This document shows positions 5,624 to 5,901 of a stretch of DNA of 5,901 nucleotides, piece by piece. The DNA is from JAGGYK01 sp034716155 (GTDB taxonomy: Bacteria > Desulfobacterota > Desulfomonilia > UBA1062), in NCBI GenBank assembly GCA_034716155.1, contig JAYEFR010000016.1, positions 1 to 5,901 on the forward strand, written 5' to 3'. The notes under the pieces are model-generated. The model did no database searches. It saw only the letters and a program-made list of their open reading frames with translations, and had not been told where the DNA came from. Numbering within the stretch: the stretch's first letter is position 1; every line of letters starts with the position of its first letter. The position numbers were made by a program, and so were the translations under genes.

Positions 5624-5901
5624 TTATCCTAATTTATTACCGATACCACATCTCCAATTTCCTTTACCCCCTTTTTGGGATTTTTCATATTCGAGTAATT
5701 TATCTATCGCAACCTCAATCTTCTTAGAATCTGCCCATTACGACATAAAAACAAGAATCCCTTTCCTGTCTACGACAAATGCATCATTATGACCATTGCC
5801 TTTTGTTATCGTACTTTATTTCCCTGCATCAAGGTCTCCATCATAGCCTTTAGCCCAGGCAGGAGTTTATCTCCCTTTTGTGTGCCATAAAGATTGTTTT
5901 T
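5624..5901 (-). pseudogene. Decayed redoxin/AhpC-TSA-like C-terminus (partial at right edge)
   Basis: No intact gene lies in this 296-bp stretch right of the HdrB-like gene, but protein-like signal remains on the minus strand. From 5901 the first frame reads GDKLLPGLKAMMETLMQ and stops at TAA 5806-5808. One base of shift at about 5808 leads into a second frame with GHNDAFVVDRKGILVFMS, then an in-frame TAA (5738-5740), then WADSKKIEVAIDKLLEYE, ending at TAA 5624-5626. The pattern FVVDRKGI...WAD...IE.A...LL resembles the last strands and helix of thioredoxin-fold peroxiredoxin/redoxin proteins. Two lesions in about 90 codons indicate a pseudogene, unless the assembly is wrong. The upstream part is less recognisable, and the rest lies outside the window. 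The end is 19 bp from the HdrB-like start codon, so this was once the preceding gene in the run. Confidence 0.5.

Noticed and set aside
1..5901. CRISPR array, tRNA/rRNA genes, toxin-antitoxin or phage-defence genes
   Set aside because: No regularly spaced repeats, RNA-gene signatures or recognisable defence domains were seen on either strand.

Overview
The window looks like chromosomal DNA from an anaerobic bacterium, tentatively a Desulfobacterota-type (deltaproteobacterial) or similar syntrophic or fermentative organism. The guess rests on the gene types: a 4-hydroxybutyryl-CoA dehydratase/HpaB-superfamily flavoprotein, an iron-type alcohol dehydrogenase, a ferredoxin-nitroreductase fusion, an HdrB-like cysteine-rich protein and a DUF3795 protein. 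No rRNA, tRNA or other taxonomic marker is present.

Every gene I can support lies on the minus strand, so transcription runs from the right edge to the left edge. In that order: (1) 5624-5901, a decayed reading frame resembling the C-terminus of a redoxin/AhpC-TSA protein, with one frameshift and one in-frame stop; (2) 4826-5605, a protein with two CCG-type cysteine motifs, HdrB-like; (3) 3930-4754, a two-cluster ferredoxin domain fused to a nitroreductase domain; (4) 3521-3765, the N-terminal third of a short-chain dehydrogenase, frameshifted and truncated; (5) 3321-3507, a 187-bp element with imperfect terminal inverted repeats, flanked exactly by an 8-bp direct repeat, so a MITE-like insertion; (6) 2988-3290, a 100-residue antibiotic-biosynthesis-monooxygenase (ABM) fold protein with a TTG start; (7) two adjacent hairpins at 2932-2982; (8) 1723-2877, an iron-containing alcohol dehydrogenase; (9) 1234-1692, a DUF3795 protein with a C-terminal zinc ribbon; (10) the N-terminal 385 codons of the HpaB/AbfD-like flavoprotein, cut by the left edge.

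Two compact groups are apparent. The HdrB-like protein and the ferredoxin-nitroreductase (71 bp apart) could form a small cytoplasmic electron-transfer unit. The dehydrogenase, DUF3795 protein and HpaB/AbfD-like flavoprotein (30 and 76 bp apart) could act on a hydroxylated or CoA-linked substrate. The pairing of an iron alcohol dehydrogenase with an AbfD relative recalls 4-hydroxybutyrate metabolism, but the flavoprotein lacks two of the four residues that bind the Fe-S cluster in true 4-hydroxybutyryl-CoA dehydratase, so that pathway should not be assumed.

The middle of the window (about 2930-3770) is the disturbed part: a broken dehydrogenase, a short mobile element with a target duplication, and tandem hairpins sit between otherwise intact redox genes. 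Together with the broken gene at the right edge, this suggests an accessory, rearranging catabolic locus. I found no CRISPR array, RNA gene, complete transposase or convincing new defence system.
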